63,683 nt of DNA from an uncultured Pseudomonadota bacterium (GTDB lineage Bacteria > Pseudomonadota > Alphaproteobacteria > UBA9219), in assembly GCA_903919315.1 (NCBI GenBank), contig CAIXHP010000005.1, positions 1 to 63,683 of the forward strand, read 5' to 3'. How positions within the stretch are numbered: the first letter of the stretch is position 1; each line of letters begins with the position of its first letter. The notes beneath the pieces were generated by a model. The model was not told the DNA's origin. It did not search any database and saw only the letters and a program-made list of their open reading frames with translations. The translations under genes were made by a program, and so were the position numbers. Shown here one piece after another: positions 25,261 through 34,828 of the stretch.

Positions 25261-25893
25261 ATGACGATGACTCCCGAAAAACTCCAGCGCCTTGTCGCCG
25301 CCGTCCGCGCGGCGCTCGCCGAGGATTGCCTGCTGGCGGACGCGCCGTTGGGCGAGCTGTGCATCCTCGTTCCGCGCGCGCGTATTGCTGACGTGATGTT
25401 GCGGCTGCGCGACGATCCCGATGTGGCGATGACGCAACTGATGGATGTCTGCGGCGCGGATTACCCGGAGCGTCCGGAACGCTTCGACGTGGTCTATCAT
25501 CTGCTTAGTCTGCGCCACAACTGGCGGCTGCGGGTCAAGGTGGAGACCGACGAAGCCTCACTGGTTCCGTCGGTCACGGGCGTGTACAGCGCGGCCGGGT
25601 GGTTCGAACGCGAGTGCTGGGATATGTACGGCGTGATGTTCAGCGGTCATCCGGATTTGCGGCGTATCCTGACGGACTATGGCTTTGAAGGCCATCCGCT
25701 GCGCAAAGACTTCCCGCTCGTCGGCCACGTCGAGGTGCGTTACGACGATGAACAAAAGCGCATCGTCTATGAACCCGTCAAAATGCCGCAAGACTTCCGC
25801 AACTTCGACTTCCTCAGCCCATGGGAAGGCATGACGGACGTGATGCGTTTGCCGGGGGATGAGAAGGCGGGGGAGCCGGAGGCGAAGCGATGA
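25261..25893 (+). CDS. nuoC: NADH-quinone oxidoreductase subunit C
   Basis: The product is 210 aa, a separate NuoC rather than a NuoCD fusion. The conserved part runs from [20 protein letters not shown] to the family signature [20 protein letters not shown] and [16 protein letters not shown]. It belongs to the peripheral arm. The start could also be the ATG two codons later. Its stop overlaps the start of a solute-binding protein gene by 4 bases (ATGA), so that foreign gene is translationally coupled to nuoC. Confidence 0.96.
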   Translation: MTMTPEKLQRLVAAVRAALAEDCLLADAPLGELCILVPRARIADVMLRLRDDPDVAMTQLMDVCGADYPERPERFDVVYHLLSLRHNWRLRVKVETDEASLVPSVTGVYSAAGWFERECWDMYGVMFSGHPDLRRILTDYGFEGHPLRKDFPLVGHVEVRYDDEQKRIVYEPVKMPQDFRNFDFLSPWEGMTDVMRLPGDEKAGEPEAKR

Positions 25894-26783
25894 GGAATAA
25901 GCTTTCCGTTCTCGCCCTTTTGGTTGCGGTTTTGGCGTTGTTAGCGGTGACTTTCGCTGTGCCGAAAAACCAGAAGCCGGAGGTCGTTGGTTCGGTTTAT
26001 GCGCGGGTCATGGAAGCGAGGACTCTGCGTTGCGCTTATCAAGTTTGGCCGCCGTTTTTGGCTAAGGACCCCAACAGTGGCCAGCTCTCCGGCGTTTACT
26101 ACGATTTGCTTCAGAAAATTGGTGAGGGCTTAAGCCTAAAAATCGACTGGGTGGAAGAGGTCGGTTCCGCGAATTATTTCGAGGGATTTCGCACAGGTCG
26201 TTACGACGCTGGTTGTTCGGCGATTACGCCCTCGCCGGAGCGGGCATTGGTCAGCGATTTTTCCATTCCTATCGGCTATGCGCCGTTTTATCTTTATGCC
26301 CGCGAAGGCGATCATCGTTTCGATGATAATTACCAGAAAGCCAACGCCGATGATGTCACGATAATGACGAGCGACGGCACTTTTGCGGACTCCATCGCGA
26401 ATGAAGTTTTCCCGAAGGCCAAGACGGTTTCTCTCCCCAATCTTACCAATGGCGCGGATATGCTTGAGGGCGTTGCGGCAGGCAAAGCGGATGTTACTAT
26501 CATGGATGTGACCCTTGCCTCCGATTTTGCCAAAAACAATCCGGGAAAAATACGGCGCGTTGTTGGCCCGCCTGTGCGGTTTCCTTCTTTGTCGATTGCT
26601 TTGCCCCCCGGTGAGGAAAAGTTGCGGCGTATGATTGACATTACGCTGGTTCACTTGATGGATACGGGATTCCTCGACAAGATTCTGTCGGCACACGGGC
26701 TGGACGATGAGCGCGTATTGCGTCCCGCCCTCCCTTATCAGAGGCCCAATAGCCGAGAGACAACGGAGGGTGGCCAGCCATGA
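25890..26783 (+). CDS. Family-3 extracellular solute-binding protein (nuo insertion 1, between nuoC and nuoD)
   Basis: The product is 297 aa. It begins with a hydrophobic segment ([20 protein letters not shown]) with no clear cleavage site or lipobox, so it may stay anchored to the inner membrane with a periplasmic body. The PBPb fold follows: [31 protein letters not shown] (with the arginine that usually binds the ligand carboxylate), then the second lobe with a MTSDGTFAD strand and [10 protein letters not shown]. It is the most distant of the seven paralogues except the nuoI-nuoJ copy. The ligand is unknown. It overlaps nuoC by 4 bases and is not a complex I subunit. Confidence 0.88.
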   Translation: MRNKLSVLALLVAVLALLAVTFAVPKNQKPEVVGSVYARVMEARTLRCAYQVWPPFLAKDPNSGQLSGVYYDLLQKIGEGLSLKIDWVEEVGSANYFEGFRTGRYDAGCSAITPSPERALVSDFSIPIGYAPFYLYAREGDHRFDDNYQKANADDVTIMTSDGTFADSIANEVFPKAKTVSLPNLTNGADMLEGVAAGKADVTIMDVTLASDFAKNNPGKIRRVVGPPVRFPSLSIALPPGEEKLRRMIDITLVHLMDTGFLDKILSAHGLDDERVLRPALPYQRPNSRETTEGGQP

Positions 26784-26792
26784 TTCCTCCCT

Positions 26793-26860
26793 GCGTCATT
26801 CCCGCGAAGGCGGGGATCCCCTTTTTCGTTTTTATGGACAATAGCCCTGCCTTTGCGGGC
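26793..26860. repeat. R3 palindromic repeat plus second hairpin before nuoD
   Basis: GTCATTCCCGCGAAGGCGGG and its continuation to 26819 form a hairpin of the R3 family. A second hairpin (CCTGCC/GGCAGG near 26847-26863) follows. Both lie between the first solute-binding gene and nuoD. Confidence 0.75.
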
Positions 26861-26877
26861 AGGATGGGGTTGGTGGG

Positions 26878-28095
26878 ATGATGGAAACGGCGCGGGTTCA
26901 AGACATGGATGCCACCGCAGGCGATGTGAAGACGCGGCCTTTTACGCTTAACTTCGGGCCGCAGCATCCGGCCGCGCACGGCGTGTTGCGCTTGATCCTT
27001 GAAATGGACGGCGAGGTGGTGGAGCGGGCCGACCCGCATATCGGGCTTTTGCATCGCGGCACCGAGAAACTGATCGAATATAAAAATTATCTCCAGTCGG
27101 TGCCTTACTTCGACCGCCTCGATTACATTTCGCCGATGTGCGAGGAACATGCTTTTGTGTTGGCGGTGGAAAAGCTGTTGGGGATCGCGCCGCCGTTGCG
27201 GGCGCAATATATCCGCGTTTTGTTTGCGGAAATCACGCGCCTTCTCAACCACATTCTGAACATCACCACCTTTGCCATCGACATCGGCGCGGTCACGCCG
27301 TCGCTGTGGGGGTTCGAGGAACGCGAGCGGTTGATGGAGTTTTACGAGCGCGTCAGCGGCGCGCGCATGCATGCCAATTATTTCCGCCCCGGCGGCGTGC
27401 ATCAGGATTTGCCCGACGGGCTGGCCGACGATATTTGGGCTTACACCGAGTATTTCCCGAAGTTTCTGGCCGACCTCGAAGAGTTGCTGACCGAAAATCG
27501 CATCTTCAAGCAGCGCACTGTGGACATCGGTGTCGCGACCAAGGAGCAGGCTTTGGACTGGGGCTTCTCGGGCGCGATGCTGCGCGCGACGGGCGTGGCG
27601 TGGGATTTGCGCAAGGCCCAGCCCTATGACGTGTACGACAAAATGGATTTCGACGTGCCGGTGGGCAAGACGGGTGATTGCTACGCTCGTTATCTTGTTC
27701 GTCTGGAGGAAATGCGTCAGGCCGTTCGCATCATGCAGCAATGCCTCAAGGCGATGCCGCAGGGGCCAGTGATGACGGACGATCACAAGGTCGCTCCGCC
27801 CAAGCGCGGCGCGATGAAGCGGTCGATGGAAGAATTGATCCATCATTTCAAGCTTTACACCGAAGGTTTTCACGTTCCGGCGGGCGAGACCTATACGGCG
27901 GTGGAAGCGCCCAAGGGCGAGTTCGCCGTGTATCTCGTCGCGGACGGCACCAACAAACCCTATCGCTGCAAAATCCGTTCGCCGGGTTTCGCGCATCTGC
28001 AGGGGACGGATTTTATGTGCAAACATCATTTGCTGGCCGATGCGGTCGCTATCGTCGGCAGTATGGACATTGTGTTCGGGGAGATTGACCGGTGA
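26878..28095 (+). CDS. nuoD: NADH-quinone oxidoreductase subunit D
   Basis: The product is 405 aa, full length. It shows [45 protein letters not shown] split by conserved residues, and [13 protein letters not shown]. NuoD forms the quinone cavity with NuoB. Two consecutive ATG codons are possible starts. Its stop overlaps the nuoE start by 4 bases. It is separated from nuoC by the inserted solute-binding gene and a 94-base spacer with R3 repeats. Confidence 0.97.
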   Translation: MMETARVQDMDATAGDVKTRPFTLNFGPQHPAAHGVLRLILEMDGEVVERADPHIGLLHRGTEKLIEYKNYLQSVPYFDRLDYISPMCEEHAFVLAVEKLLGIAPPLRAQYIRVLFAEITRLLNHILNITTFAIDIGAVTPSLWGFEERERLMEFYERVSGARMHANYFRPGGVHQDLPDGLADDIWAYTEYFPKFLADLEELLTENRIFKQRTVDIGVATKEQALDWGFSGAMLRATGVAWDLRKAQPYDVYDKMDFDVPVGKTGDCYARYLVRLEEMRQAVRIMQQCLKAMPQGPVMTDDHKVAPPKRGAMKRSMEELIHHFKLYTEGFHVPAGETYTAVEAPKGEFAVYLVADGTNKPYRCKIRSPGFAHLQGTDFMCKHHLLADAVAIVGSMDIVFGEIDR

Positions 28096-28688
28096 GCGCC
28101 GCAGGACAAGCCAAAGAAGATTTCACCTTCACGCCCGAAAACCTAAGTCGGGCGAAGACGATCATCGCCAAATATCCCGAAGGACGGCAGCAGAGCGCCG
28201 TGCTGCCGCTGCTTGACCTCGCGCAACGCCAGAACGCCAACTGGTTGCCGCGCGCGGCGATGGATTATGTGGCCGCGCTGTTGGACATGCCGCCGATGCG
28301 CGTTTACGAAGTCGCCACGTTTTACACCATGTTTAATCTAGCCCCGGTTGGCGCGAACCTCGTGCAGGTGTGCCGCACCACGCCGTGCTGGCTGCGCGGC
28401 TCGGACGACATCACGCGGACGTGCTGCCAGAAGTTGGGCGTTGGTTTGGGCGAAACCACGGCGGACGGGAAATTTACGGTCAAGGAGGTGGAGTGCCTCG
28501 GCGCGTGCGCCAACGCGCCGATGGTGCAGATCAACGATGATTTTTATGAAGACCTGACTCCGGAAAGCATGGCGAAACTGATCGACGATCTGGCTGAAGG
28601 GCGCAAACCCTCCGTCGGCTCGCAGACAGGCCGTCGCGGCAGCTGCGCTCAGGACGGTGCGACGACGTTGAGGGGGAAAACGTCATGA
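28092..28688 (+). CDS. nuoE: NADH-quinone oxidoreductase subunit E
   Basis: The product is 198 aa. It has the thioredoxin-like 2Fe-2S fold with four cysteine ligands in [12 protein letters not shown] and [15 protein letters not shown]. It is part of the NADH dehydrogenase module with NuoF and NuoG. The last ~30 residues ([20 protein letters not shown]) are the usual variable tail. The next gene is a GIY-YIG protein 13 bases downstream, not nuoF as expected. Confidence 0.96.
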   Translation: MSAAGQAKEDFTFTPENLSRAKTIIAKYPEGRQQSAVLPLLDLAQRQNANWLPRAAMDYVAALLDMPPMRVYEVATFYTMFNLAPVGANLVQVCRTTPCWLRGSDDITRTCCQKLGVGLGETTADGKFTVKEVECLGACANAPMVQINDDFYEDLTPESMAKLIDDLAEGRKPSVGSQTGRRGSCAQDGATTLRGKTS

Positions 28689-28701
28689 TGGGGGCGCGTT
28701 T

Positions 28702-28995
28702 ATGGATAAACGCTTTTGGGTCTACATCATGGCTGATGAGCCTTATGGGACGCTCTATGTCGGGGTTACGAGCCATTTGGCTCAACGCGCATGGCAACAC
28801 CGCACGGGCGCGTTCGAAGGGCACACCAAGAAATACGGCATTAAATGCCTTGTCTATTATGAGGAGTATCCAACAGCCGAGGAAGGATTCGCGCGCGAGA
28901 AAAAGCTTAAAAAATGGAAACGCATCTGGAAAATTGATCTCGTCAAAGCTTTCAATCCGACATGGCGCGATCTTTACGATGATCTCAGAAAATAA
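28702..28995 (+). CDS. Small GIY-YIG endonuclease-domain protein (nuo insertion, between nuoE and nuoF)
   Basis: The product is 97 aa, a stand-alone GIY-YIG domain. The two signature strands are FWVYIMADEPYGTLYVGVT; the helix carries R and H (QRAWQHRTG), and the conserved glutamate is in LVYYEEYPTAEEG. The end is rich in Lys and Trp (KKLKKWKRIWK). Proteins of this size are widespread in alphaproteobacteria and poorly understood. It lies in an operon where it has no known role. Six bases after its stop begins a three-hairpin repeat; the second GIY-YIG gene has the same kind of repeat 18 bases after its own stop. Confidence 0.92.
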   Translation: MDKRFWVYIMADEPYGTLYVGVTSHLAQRAWQHRTGAFEGHTKKYGIKCLVYYEEYPTAEEGFAREKKLKKWKRIWKIDLVKAFNPTWRDLYDDLRK

Positions 28996-29000
28996 CCAGC

Positions 29001-29182
29001 CGTCATTCCGGAAAATTTTGCGCCTTCCTGCGGCGTGGGATGGAGCATTGGATAGCGGGGCGCAAAATTTATCCGGAATCCGATTTTTTGGACTGTTGTT
29101 CCTGCAGCGCGGGAAACAAATCGGATTCCGGATCAATTTTCTTTCGCCCAAGGGGGCGAAGAGAAAATCGTCCGGAATGACG
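29001..29182. repeat. R1 three-hairpin palindromic element, copy A
   Basis: The ends are inverted copies of CGTCATTCCGGA. Inside are three hairpins: AATTTTGCGCC with GGCGCAAAATT; AATCCGATTT with AAATCGGATT; and CCGGATCAATTTTCTTTCGCCC with its near-complement. It follows the GIY-YIG gene directly. Confidence 0.9.
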
Positions 29183-29367
29183 TGCTGTTGTGTGGGGTGG
29201 CGTGATGTTTGGCGATAGAGGCATCATGGTCACCTTTTTTCGGACGGTTGTTCTTGCAACGCGGGAAACAAATCGGATTCCGGATCAATTTTCTTTCGCC
29301 CAAGGGGGCGAAGAGAAAATCGTCCGGAATGACGTGCTGTTGTGTGGGGTGGCGTGATGCTTGACGA
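29096..29367 (+). repeat. 120-bp direct duplication spanning the nuoF start
   Basis: 29096-29215 and 29248-29367 are about 96% identical (offset 152). The block contains the last hairpin of R1 and the sequence around the nuoF start, so an ATG occurs at 29205 (copy 1) as well as at 29357 (nuoF). Confidence 0.9.
29205..29357 (+). CDS. Possible 50-codon leader frame overlapping the nuoF start
   Basis: The ATG in the first copy of the duplicated block opens a frame of 50 codons that ends in TGA at 29355-29357. The last base of that stop is the first base of the nuoF ATG (TGATG). It has the same upstream context as nuoF itself. The encoded peptide resembles translated repeat DNA and has no known family, so any role would be through translational coupling rather than the product. 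Confidence 0.3.
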   Translation: MFGDRGIMVTFFRTVVLATRETNRIPDQFSFAQGGEEKIVRNDVLLCGVA

Positions 29368-30637
29368 CAAAGATCGCATATTCACCAACTTGTATGGCAC
29401 CGCGTCGTGGGGGCTGATGGGGGCGCGGACGCGCGGGGTGTGGGACAACACGGCGGCGTTGATCCAAAAGGGACAGCCGTGGGTGGTCGAGGAAACCAAA
29501 AACTCCGGTTTGCGCGGGCGCGGCGGCGCGGGCTTTCCCACCGGCATGAAGTGGTCGTTCATGCCCAAGCCTTCGGACAAGCCGCACTACCTCATCGTCA
29601 ACGCTGACGAATCCGAGCCCGGCACTTGCAAGGATCGCGAGATTCTGCGCTATGATCCGCATCGTTTGCTCGAAGGCATTCTGTTGGCGTGTTTTGCCAT
29701 CAACGCGCACACTTGTTACATTTATATTCGCGGCGAATTCTATAATGAGGCTTCGAACGTCCAGCGGGCGATTGACGAAGCCTATGCCGCCGGGTTGCTG
29801 GGCAAGAATGCCGCCGGGTCGGGTTGGGATTGCGACGTTTATCTGCATCGCGGCGCGGGCGCGTACATCTGCGGCGAAGAAACCGCGCTGATGGAAAGCA
29901 TCGAAGGCAACAAGGGCCAGCCGCGCAACAAGCCGCCGTTTCCGGCAGGCGCGGGGCTTTATTCCTGCCCCACCACGATCAACAATGTCGAGACCATCGC
30001 GGTCGTGCCGGAAATCCTGCGGCGCGGCGCGGCGTGGTTCGCGGGATTGGGGCGGCCTAAAAACAGCGGCACCAAGATTTTCAGCATCTCAGGCCACGTC
30101 AATCAGCCGTGCAACGTCGAAGAAGTCATGGGCGTTCCGCTCAAGGAGCTGATCGAAAAGCATGCGGGCGGTGTGCGCGGCGGGTGGGACAATCTGTTGG
30201 CCGTCATTCCCGGCGGTTCGTCGGTGCCGCTCTTGCCCAAGGATATTTGCGACACGGTGCTGATGGACTTTGACAGTTTGCGGGCCGTGCAATCGGGGCT
30301 CGGCACGGCGGCGGTGATCGTCATGGACAAATCCACCGACATCGTCGAGGCCATCGCGCGGCTCAGCCACTTTTATATGCACGAGAGCTGCGGCCAATGC
30401 ACGCCGTGCCGCGAAGGCACTGGCTGGATGTACCGCATGATGCAACGCATGGTGAAGGGGCAGGCGAAGGTCGAGGAAATCGACCAACTGCTCGAAGTCA
30501 CCAAGCAAATCGAAGGCCACACCATCTGCGCCCTCGGCGACGCGGCGGCCTGGCCGGTGCAGGGTCTGATCCGCCACTTTAAGCCGGTGATGATTGAGCG
30601 GATTGAACGGTATCGCAGGCAGGCGGGGGTGGGGTGA
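29357..30637 (+). CDS. nuoF: NADH-quinone oxidoreductase subunit F (NADH-binding)
   Basis: The product is 426 aa from the ATG at 29357. It contains the NADH/FMN site ([20 protein letters not shown]), [27 protein letters not shown], and the 4Fe-4S ligands in [12 protein letters not shown] with the later Cys in [16 protein letters not shown]. NuoF takes electrons from NADH. It is preceded by R1 and the 120-bp duplication rather than by nuoE, and followed by a second GIY-YIG gene. Confidence 0.97.
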   Translation: MLDDKDRIFTNLYGTASWGLMGARTRGVWDNTAALIQKGQPWVVEETKNSGLRGRGGAGFPTGMKWSFMPKPSDKPHYLIVNADESEPGTCKDREILRYDPHRLLEGILLACFAINAHTCYIYIRGEFYNEASNVQRAIDEAYAAGLLGKNAAGSGWDCDVYLHRGAGAYICGEETALMESIEGNKGQPRNKPPFPAGAGLYSCPTTINNVETIAVVPEILRRGAAWFAGLGRPKNSGTKIFSISGHVNQPCNVEEVMGVPLKELIEKHAGGVRGGWDNLLAVIPGGSSVPLLPKDICDTVLMDFDSLRAVQSGLGTAAVIVMDKSTDIVEAIARLSHFYMHESCGQCTPCREGTGWMYRMMQRMVKGQAKVEEIDQLLEVTKQIEGHTICALGDAAAWPVQGLIRHFKPVMIERIERYRRQAGVG

Positions 30638-30685
30638 TGGGCGCAGGGTCGGAAGAGAGCGTTGAGCTTGGATTTAGAGGACGGC

Positions 30686-30982
30686 GTGCATGAAAAACGT
30701 TTTTGGGTATACATCGTCACCGACAAACCCTATGGGACGCTTTATATCGGCGTTACCAACGATCTTGCGCGGCGCGTTTATGAACACCGCGAGGGATTGG
30801 TTGACGGGTTTACCAAGAAGTATGGGCTTAAGCGATTGGTCTATTATGAGGAATACCCCACGCCTGTCGAGGCGATTGAGCGCGAGAAGAAACTTAAGAA
30901 ATGGAAACGTGATTGGAAAAAGCAACTCATTGAAAAATTCAATCCGACTTGGCGTGATTTGTACGTCGATTTGCAGCTCTAA
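30686..30982 (+). CDS. Small GIY-YIG endonuclease-domain protein (nuo insertion, between nuoF and nuoG)
   Basis: The product is 98 aa from GTG at 30686, chosen because AGAGG precedes it and the length matches the first copy; an in-frame TTG at 30662 is the alternative. It is a close paralogue of the gene at 28702, sharing RFWVYI-x-PYGTLYIGVT, YEHREG, the conserved glutamate in LVYYEEYPTP, and KKLKKWKRDWKKQL. All GIY-YIG motif residues are visible. An R1 element begins 18 bases after its stop. Confidence 0.9.
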   Translation: MHEKRFWVYIVTDKPYGTLYIGVTNDLARRVYEHREGLVDGFTKKYGLKRLVYYEEYPTPVEAIEREKKLKKWKRDWKKQLIEKFNPTWRDLYVDLQL

Positions 30983-31000
30983 GGTTTTCCATAAGGTTTT

Positions 31001-31157
31001 GTCATTCCGGACGAAAATGATTTTTCTCTCAGAAAATCATTTTCGATCCGGAATCCCGTTTTTCGGGCTGTCGGAATCGCGGCAAGAAAACCAAACGGGA
31101 TTCCGGATCAATTTTCTTTCGCGCAAGAGGCGCGAAGAGAAAATTTTCCGGAATGAC
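31001..31157. repeat. R1 three-hairpin palindromic element, copy B
   Basis: Same plan as copy A with different stems: GAAAATGATTTT with AAAATCATTTTC; GGAATCCCGTTT with AAACGGGATTCC; and CAATTTTCTTTCGCGC with its near-complement. The ends are GTCATTCCGGA and its complement. Confidence 0.9.
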
Positions 31158-31197
31158 TTCACTTCTTTCGTTTCCGGACTGACGGCACGGGGGGCGC

Positions 31198-33255
31198 ATG
31201 CCTAAGCTTATTATTAACGGGCACGAGATCGAGGTTGCTGCGGGTGCGTCGGTTTTGCAGGCTTGCGAGCAAATGGGCATCGAGGTGCCGCATTTCTGCT
31301 ATCACGACAAACTGAGCGTTCCGGCCAGTTGCCGCATGTGCCTTGTCGAGGTGGAAAAGACGCCGAAGCCGGTGGCGAGTTGCGGGCTTCCTGCGGCTGA
31401 CGGCATGGTGGTGCATACCGACAGCCCGATGGTCTTGAAGGCGCGGCGCGGCGTGATGGAGTTGTTGCTCATCAACCATCCGCTCGATTGCCCGATCTGC
31501 GATCAGGGCGGCGAGTGCGATTTGCAGGATCAGGCCGTCGCCTATGGCAGCGACCACAGCCGCTATGCTGAGGCGAAACGCGCCGTCGCGGACAAGGAAC
31601 TGGGGCCGATCGTCAAGACGGTGATGACGCGTTGCATTCATTGCACGCGCTGCGTGCGTTTTGCGGACGAGATCGCCGGAACGCCGGAATTGGGCGGCGT
31701 GTTTCGCGGCGAGCATCTGGAAATCGGGAATTTCGGCGGCGGGCCGTTGACATCAGAGCTGTCCGGCAATCTGGTCGATGTTTGCCCTGTCGGCGCTTTG
31801 ACCAGCAAGCCCTACGCTTTTCGCGCGCGTCCGTGGGAATTGCAAAAGACGGAGAGCGTCGATGTGATGGATGCCGTCGGCTGCAACATCCGCATCGACA
31901 CGCGCGGCAACGAGGTGATGCGGATTTTGCCGCGCCTCAACGACGACATCAACGAGGCGTGGATCAACGACAAAACGCGCCATGCTTGCGACGGCCTGAA
32001 GCTTCAGCGCCTTGATCAGCCGTATATGCGCGTGGACGGCAAGTTGCGGCCTGCGAGCTGGCCCGAAGCCTTTGCCGCCATCGCGGCGCGATTGAAGACC
32101 GCGTCGGCGGAGCGCGTTGCGGCGTTGGCGGGCGATCTGGTCGATTGCGAGTCGATGTTCGCGCTCAAGCAACTGATGCTTGCGCTTGAAGTGCCGCATC
32201 TGGACTGCCGCCAAGACGGCGCGACCTATGACATGACCGCGCGGGCGGGTTACATTTTCAACAGCGGTATTGCGGGGATCGAGCAGGCGGACGCCATCCT
32301 GTTGATCGGCACCAATCCGCGCCATGAAGGCACGTTGGTCAACGCGCGTATTCGCAAGCGCTGGCTGCGCGGCGGGTTGCGCGTGGCTTCCATCGGCGCG
32401 GCGGCCGATTTGACTTATCCGCATCGGCGCATCGGCGGCTCGCCGTCTGCTATCCGTGATCTGATCAATGGGCGCGACGCGTTCGCCAAGACTCTGCTGG
32501 CCGCGAAGAATCCGATGGTTATCGTGGGGGCGGGCGCTTTGGCGCGGCCCGATGGCGCGGCGCTTCAGGCTTTGGCGCGGGAACTGGCCGAGAAATTCAA
32601 TATGGTGCGGCCCGACTGGAACGGCTTTAACGTGCTGCAACGGGCGGCGTCGCGCGTGGGCGGGCTGGATATCGGCTTTGTGCCACAGGCCTATGGTTTG
32701 GGAACGCGCGGCATTCTTGAGGCGGCTTCGTCGGGCAAGATGGAGGTCGTCTATTTGCTCGGCGCGGACGAAATCGACATGGACAGGCTCGGCAACGCTT
32801 TCGTGATTTATCAGGGCCATCATGGCGACAAGGGCGCTCATCGCGCCGATGTGATCTTACCGGGCGCGGCTTACACCGAAAAAGACGGCATCTATGTCAA
32901 CACCGAGGGGCGGCCCCAGTTGGCGAAACAGGCGACGTTCCCGCCCGGCGAAGCGCGTGAGGATTGGAAGATCATCCGCGCTTTGTCGGAAACTGTCGGC
33001 AAGACTTTGCCCTATGACACGTTGACGCAGCTTCGCGCCCGATTGATTGAGGCTTGTCCCGTGATCGGCGCGATGGGGCGGTTGACGAAGGCGGAGTGGA
33101 AGCCCTTTGGCCACGCGGGGCAGGTGGCGGTGCAACCGTTTGAGCCGGTCATCGCCAATTTCTATATGACCGATCCCATTAGCCGCGTGTCGCCCACGAT
33201 GGCCAAATGCGTGACGGAGATTCAACGCCGGGATGTGCCGGAGGCGGCGGAGTAG
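31198..33255 (+). CDS. nuoG: NADH-quinone oxidoreductase subunit G
   Basis: The product is 685 aa, the short alphaproteobacterial type. The N-terminal ferredoxin domain has cluster ligands in FCYHDKL, SCRMCLVEVE and VASCGLP. HPLDCPICDQGGECDLQDQA and TRCIHCTRCVRF carry the next clusters. The rest is a degenerate molybdopterin-oxidoreductase-like region without cofactor. It is part of the peripheral arm. The end is 3 bases before nuoH. Confidence 0.96.
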   Translation: MPKLIINGHEIEVAAGASVLQACEQMGIEVPHFCYHDKLSVPASCRMCLVEVEKTPKPVASCGLPAADGMVVHTDSPMVLKARRGVMELLLINHPLDCPICDQGGECDLQDQAVAYGSDHSRYAEAKRAVADKELGPIVKTVMTRCIHCTRCVRFADEIAGTPELGGVFRGEHLEIGNFGGGPLTSELSGNLVDVCPVGALTSKPYAFRARPWELQKTESVDVMDAVGCNIRIDTRGNEVMRILPRLNDDINEAWINDKTRHACDGLKLQRLDQPYMRVDGKLRPASWPEAFAAIAARLKTASAERVAALAGDLVDCESMFALKQLMLALEVPHLDCRQDGATYDMTARAGYIFNSGIAGIEQADAILLIGTNPRHEGTLVNARIRKRWLRGGLRVASIGAAADLTYPHRRIGGSPSAIRDLINGRDAFAKTLLAAKNPMVIVGAGALARPDGAALQALARELAEKFNMVRPDWNGFNVLQRAASRVGGLDIGFVPQAYGLGTRGILEAASSGKMEVVYLLGADEIDMDRLGNAFVIYQGHHGDKGAHRADVILPGAAYTEKDGIYVNTEGRPQLAKQATFPPGEAREDWKIIRALSETVGKTLPYDTLTQLRARLIEACPVIGAMGRLTKAEWKPFGHAGQVAVQPFEPVIANFYMTDPISRVSPTMAKCVTEIQRRDVPEAAE

Positions 33256-33258
33256 ATC

Positions 33259-34305
33259 ATGATGGACATCTGGTTTCAGTTTGCGAAAGATTATCCCGAC
33301 CTGTCGTTCTTTGTTCAGACGGTCGCGGCGATTGCGGTTATCGTGGGCTGTCTTTTGGGCGCGGTCGCCTATTTGACGCTTGCCGAGCGCAAGGTCATGG
33401 CGGCGATGCAAATGCGGCGCGGGCCGAACGTCGTCGGGCCGTTCGGGCTGTTGCAGCCGATGGCGGACGGCCTCAAGCTGATGGCCAAGGAGACGATCAT
33501 TCCGTCGGGCGCCGATATGGCGTTGTTTCTCGGCGCTCCGGTTCTGACTTTCCTGCTGGCGCTGTCGGCTTGGGCGGTCATTCCGTTTTCCGCCGGACTC
33601 GTGTTGTCGGACATCAATGTCGGCGTTTTGTATCTGTTCGCCATTTCGTCGTTGGGCGTCTATGGCATCATCATTTCGGGCTGGGCTTCGAACTCCAAAT
33701 ACTCGTTTCTGGGCGGCTTGCGTTCGGCGGCGCAGATGGTGTCGTACGAAGTTTCGATGGGGCTGGTGATCGTCACGGTGCTGTTGTGCGCGGGTTCGAT
33801 GAATCTCAGCAAGATCGTGGAATCGCAGGCGGGCGGCGTTTTGAATTGGTACGCGCTGAAGCATGGGTTGCTGTTGTTCCCCATGTTCATCGTGTTTTTC
33901 ATCTCGGCGCTGGCGGAGACCAACCGGCATCCGTTCGATTTGCCGGAGGGCGAGTCCGAGCTGGTCGGCGGATTCAACACCGAATATTCGTCGATGAGTT
34001 TCGCGCTGTTCTTCCTCGGCGAATACGCCAACATGATTTTGATGAGCGCGATCACGTCGATTTTGTTTCTGGGCGGGTGGATGGCTCCATTCGCGGCGCT
34101 GGCCTTTATCCCCGGCTTTGTCTGGTTCGCGGCCAAGGTCGCTTTTTGCCTGTTCGTCTTTTTGTGGGTGCGGGCGACGCTGCCGCGCTATCGCTATGAC
34201 CAGTTGATGCGCATCGGCTGGAAGTGGTTTTTGCCGTTTTCGTTGATCTGGGTCGTGCTGGTGGCAGGGTATCTGATGCTGTCCGGCCAGCTGCCGCACG
34301 CCTGA
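33259..34305 (+). CDS. nuoH: NADH-quinone oxidoreductase subunit H
   Basis: The product is 348 aa with about eight membrane segments. Typical features are [19 protein letters not shown] after the first segment, and the quinone-site loop [20 protein letters not shown] with conserved acidic residues, followed by [20 protein letters not shown]. NuoH links electron transfer to proton pumping at the base of the membrane arm. nuoI follows 11 bases later. Confidence 0.97.
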   Translation: MMDIWFQFAKDYPDLSFFVQTVAAIAVIVGCLLGAVAYLTLAERKVMAAMQMRRGPNVVGPFGLLQPMADGLKLMAKETIIPSGADMALFLGAPVLTFLLALSAWAVIPFSAGLVLSDINVGVLYLFAISSLGVYGIIISGWASNSKYSFLGGLRSAAQMVSYEVSMGLVIVTVLLCAGSMNLSKIVESQAGGVLNWYALKHGLLLFPMFIVFFISALAETNRHPFDLPEGESELVGGFNTEYSSMSFALFFLGEYANMILMSAITSILFLGGWMAPFAALAFIPGFVWFAAKVAFCLFVFLWVRATLPRYRYDQLMRIGWKWFLPFSLIWVVLVAGYLMLSGQLPHA

Positions 34306-34316
34306 GGGGAAAGAAG

Positions 34317-34802
34317 ATGTTGTCGATCCGCCGCATCAAGCGCCTGTTTTTGTACGAGATCGTGCGCGGCCTCGCGCTGACGTTCATGTATATGTTCCGG
34401 CGCAAGGTTACGATCAATTACCCCTATGAGAAGGGGCCGCTTAGTCCGCGTTCAAGGGGCGAACATGCGCTGCGTCGCTATCCCAACGGGGAGGAACGCT
34501 GTATCGCATGCAAATTGTGCGAGGCGATTTGTCCGGCGCAGGCCATTACCATTGAATCCGAACCGCGCGAGGACGGCAGCCGCCGTACCACACGCTATGA
34601 CCTCGACATGACCAAATGCATCTATTGCGGATTGTGCCAAGAAGCTTGTCCGGTGGATGCCATCGTTGAAGGCCCGAATTTCGAGTACGCGACGGAAACG
34701 CACGAAGAACTGATCTACAACAAGGAACGACTGCTGGCGAACGGCGATCGTTGGGAGGCCGAAATCGCGGCCAACCTCGATGCAGACGCGCGGTACCGGT
34801 AA
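34317..34802 (+). CDS. nuoI: NADH-quinone oxidoreductase subunit I
   Basis: The product is 161 aa. Two 4Fe-4S motifs are intact: [16 protein letters not shown] and [16 protein letters not shown], forming clusters N6a and N6b. The frame is open 31 codons upstream inside nuoH, but the family match begins at [12 protein letters not shown] solute-binding protein gene follows 26 bases later where nuoJ would be expected. Confidence 0.96.
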   Translation: MLSIRRIKRLFLYEIVRGLALTFMYMFRRKVTINYPYEKGPLSPRSRGEHALRRYPNGEERCIACKLCEAICPAQAITIESEPREDGSRRTTRYDLDMTKCIYCGLCQEACPVDAIVEGPNFEYATETHEELIYNKERLLANGDRWEAEIAANLDADARYR

Positions 34803-34828
34803 CGTTGATTCAAACCGTGGAGAGTGAG

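Noticed and set aside
29001-31157. GIY-YIG genes as group I intron or intein homing nucleases
   Set aside because: They are free-standing between intact nuo genes; no intron core or intein splice residues are seen.
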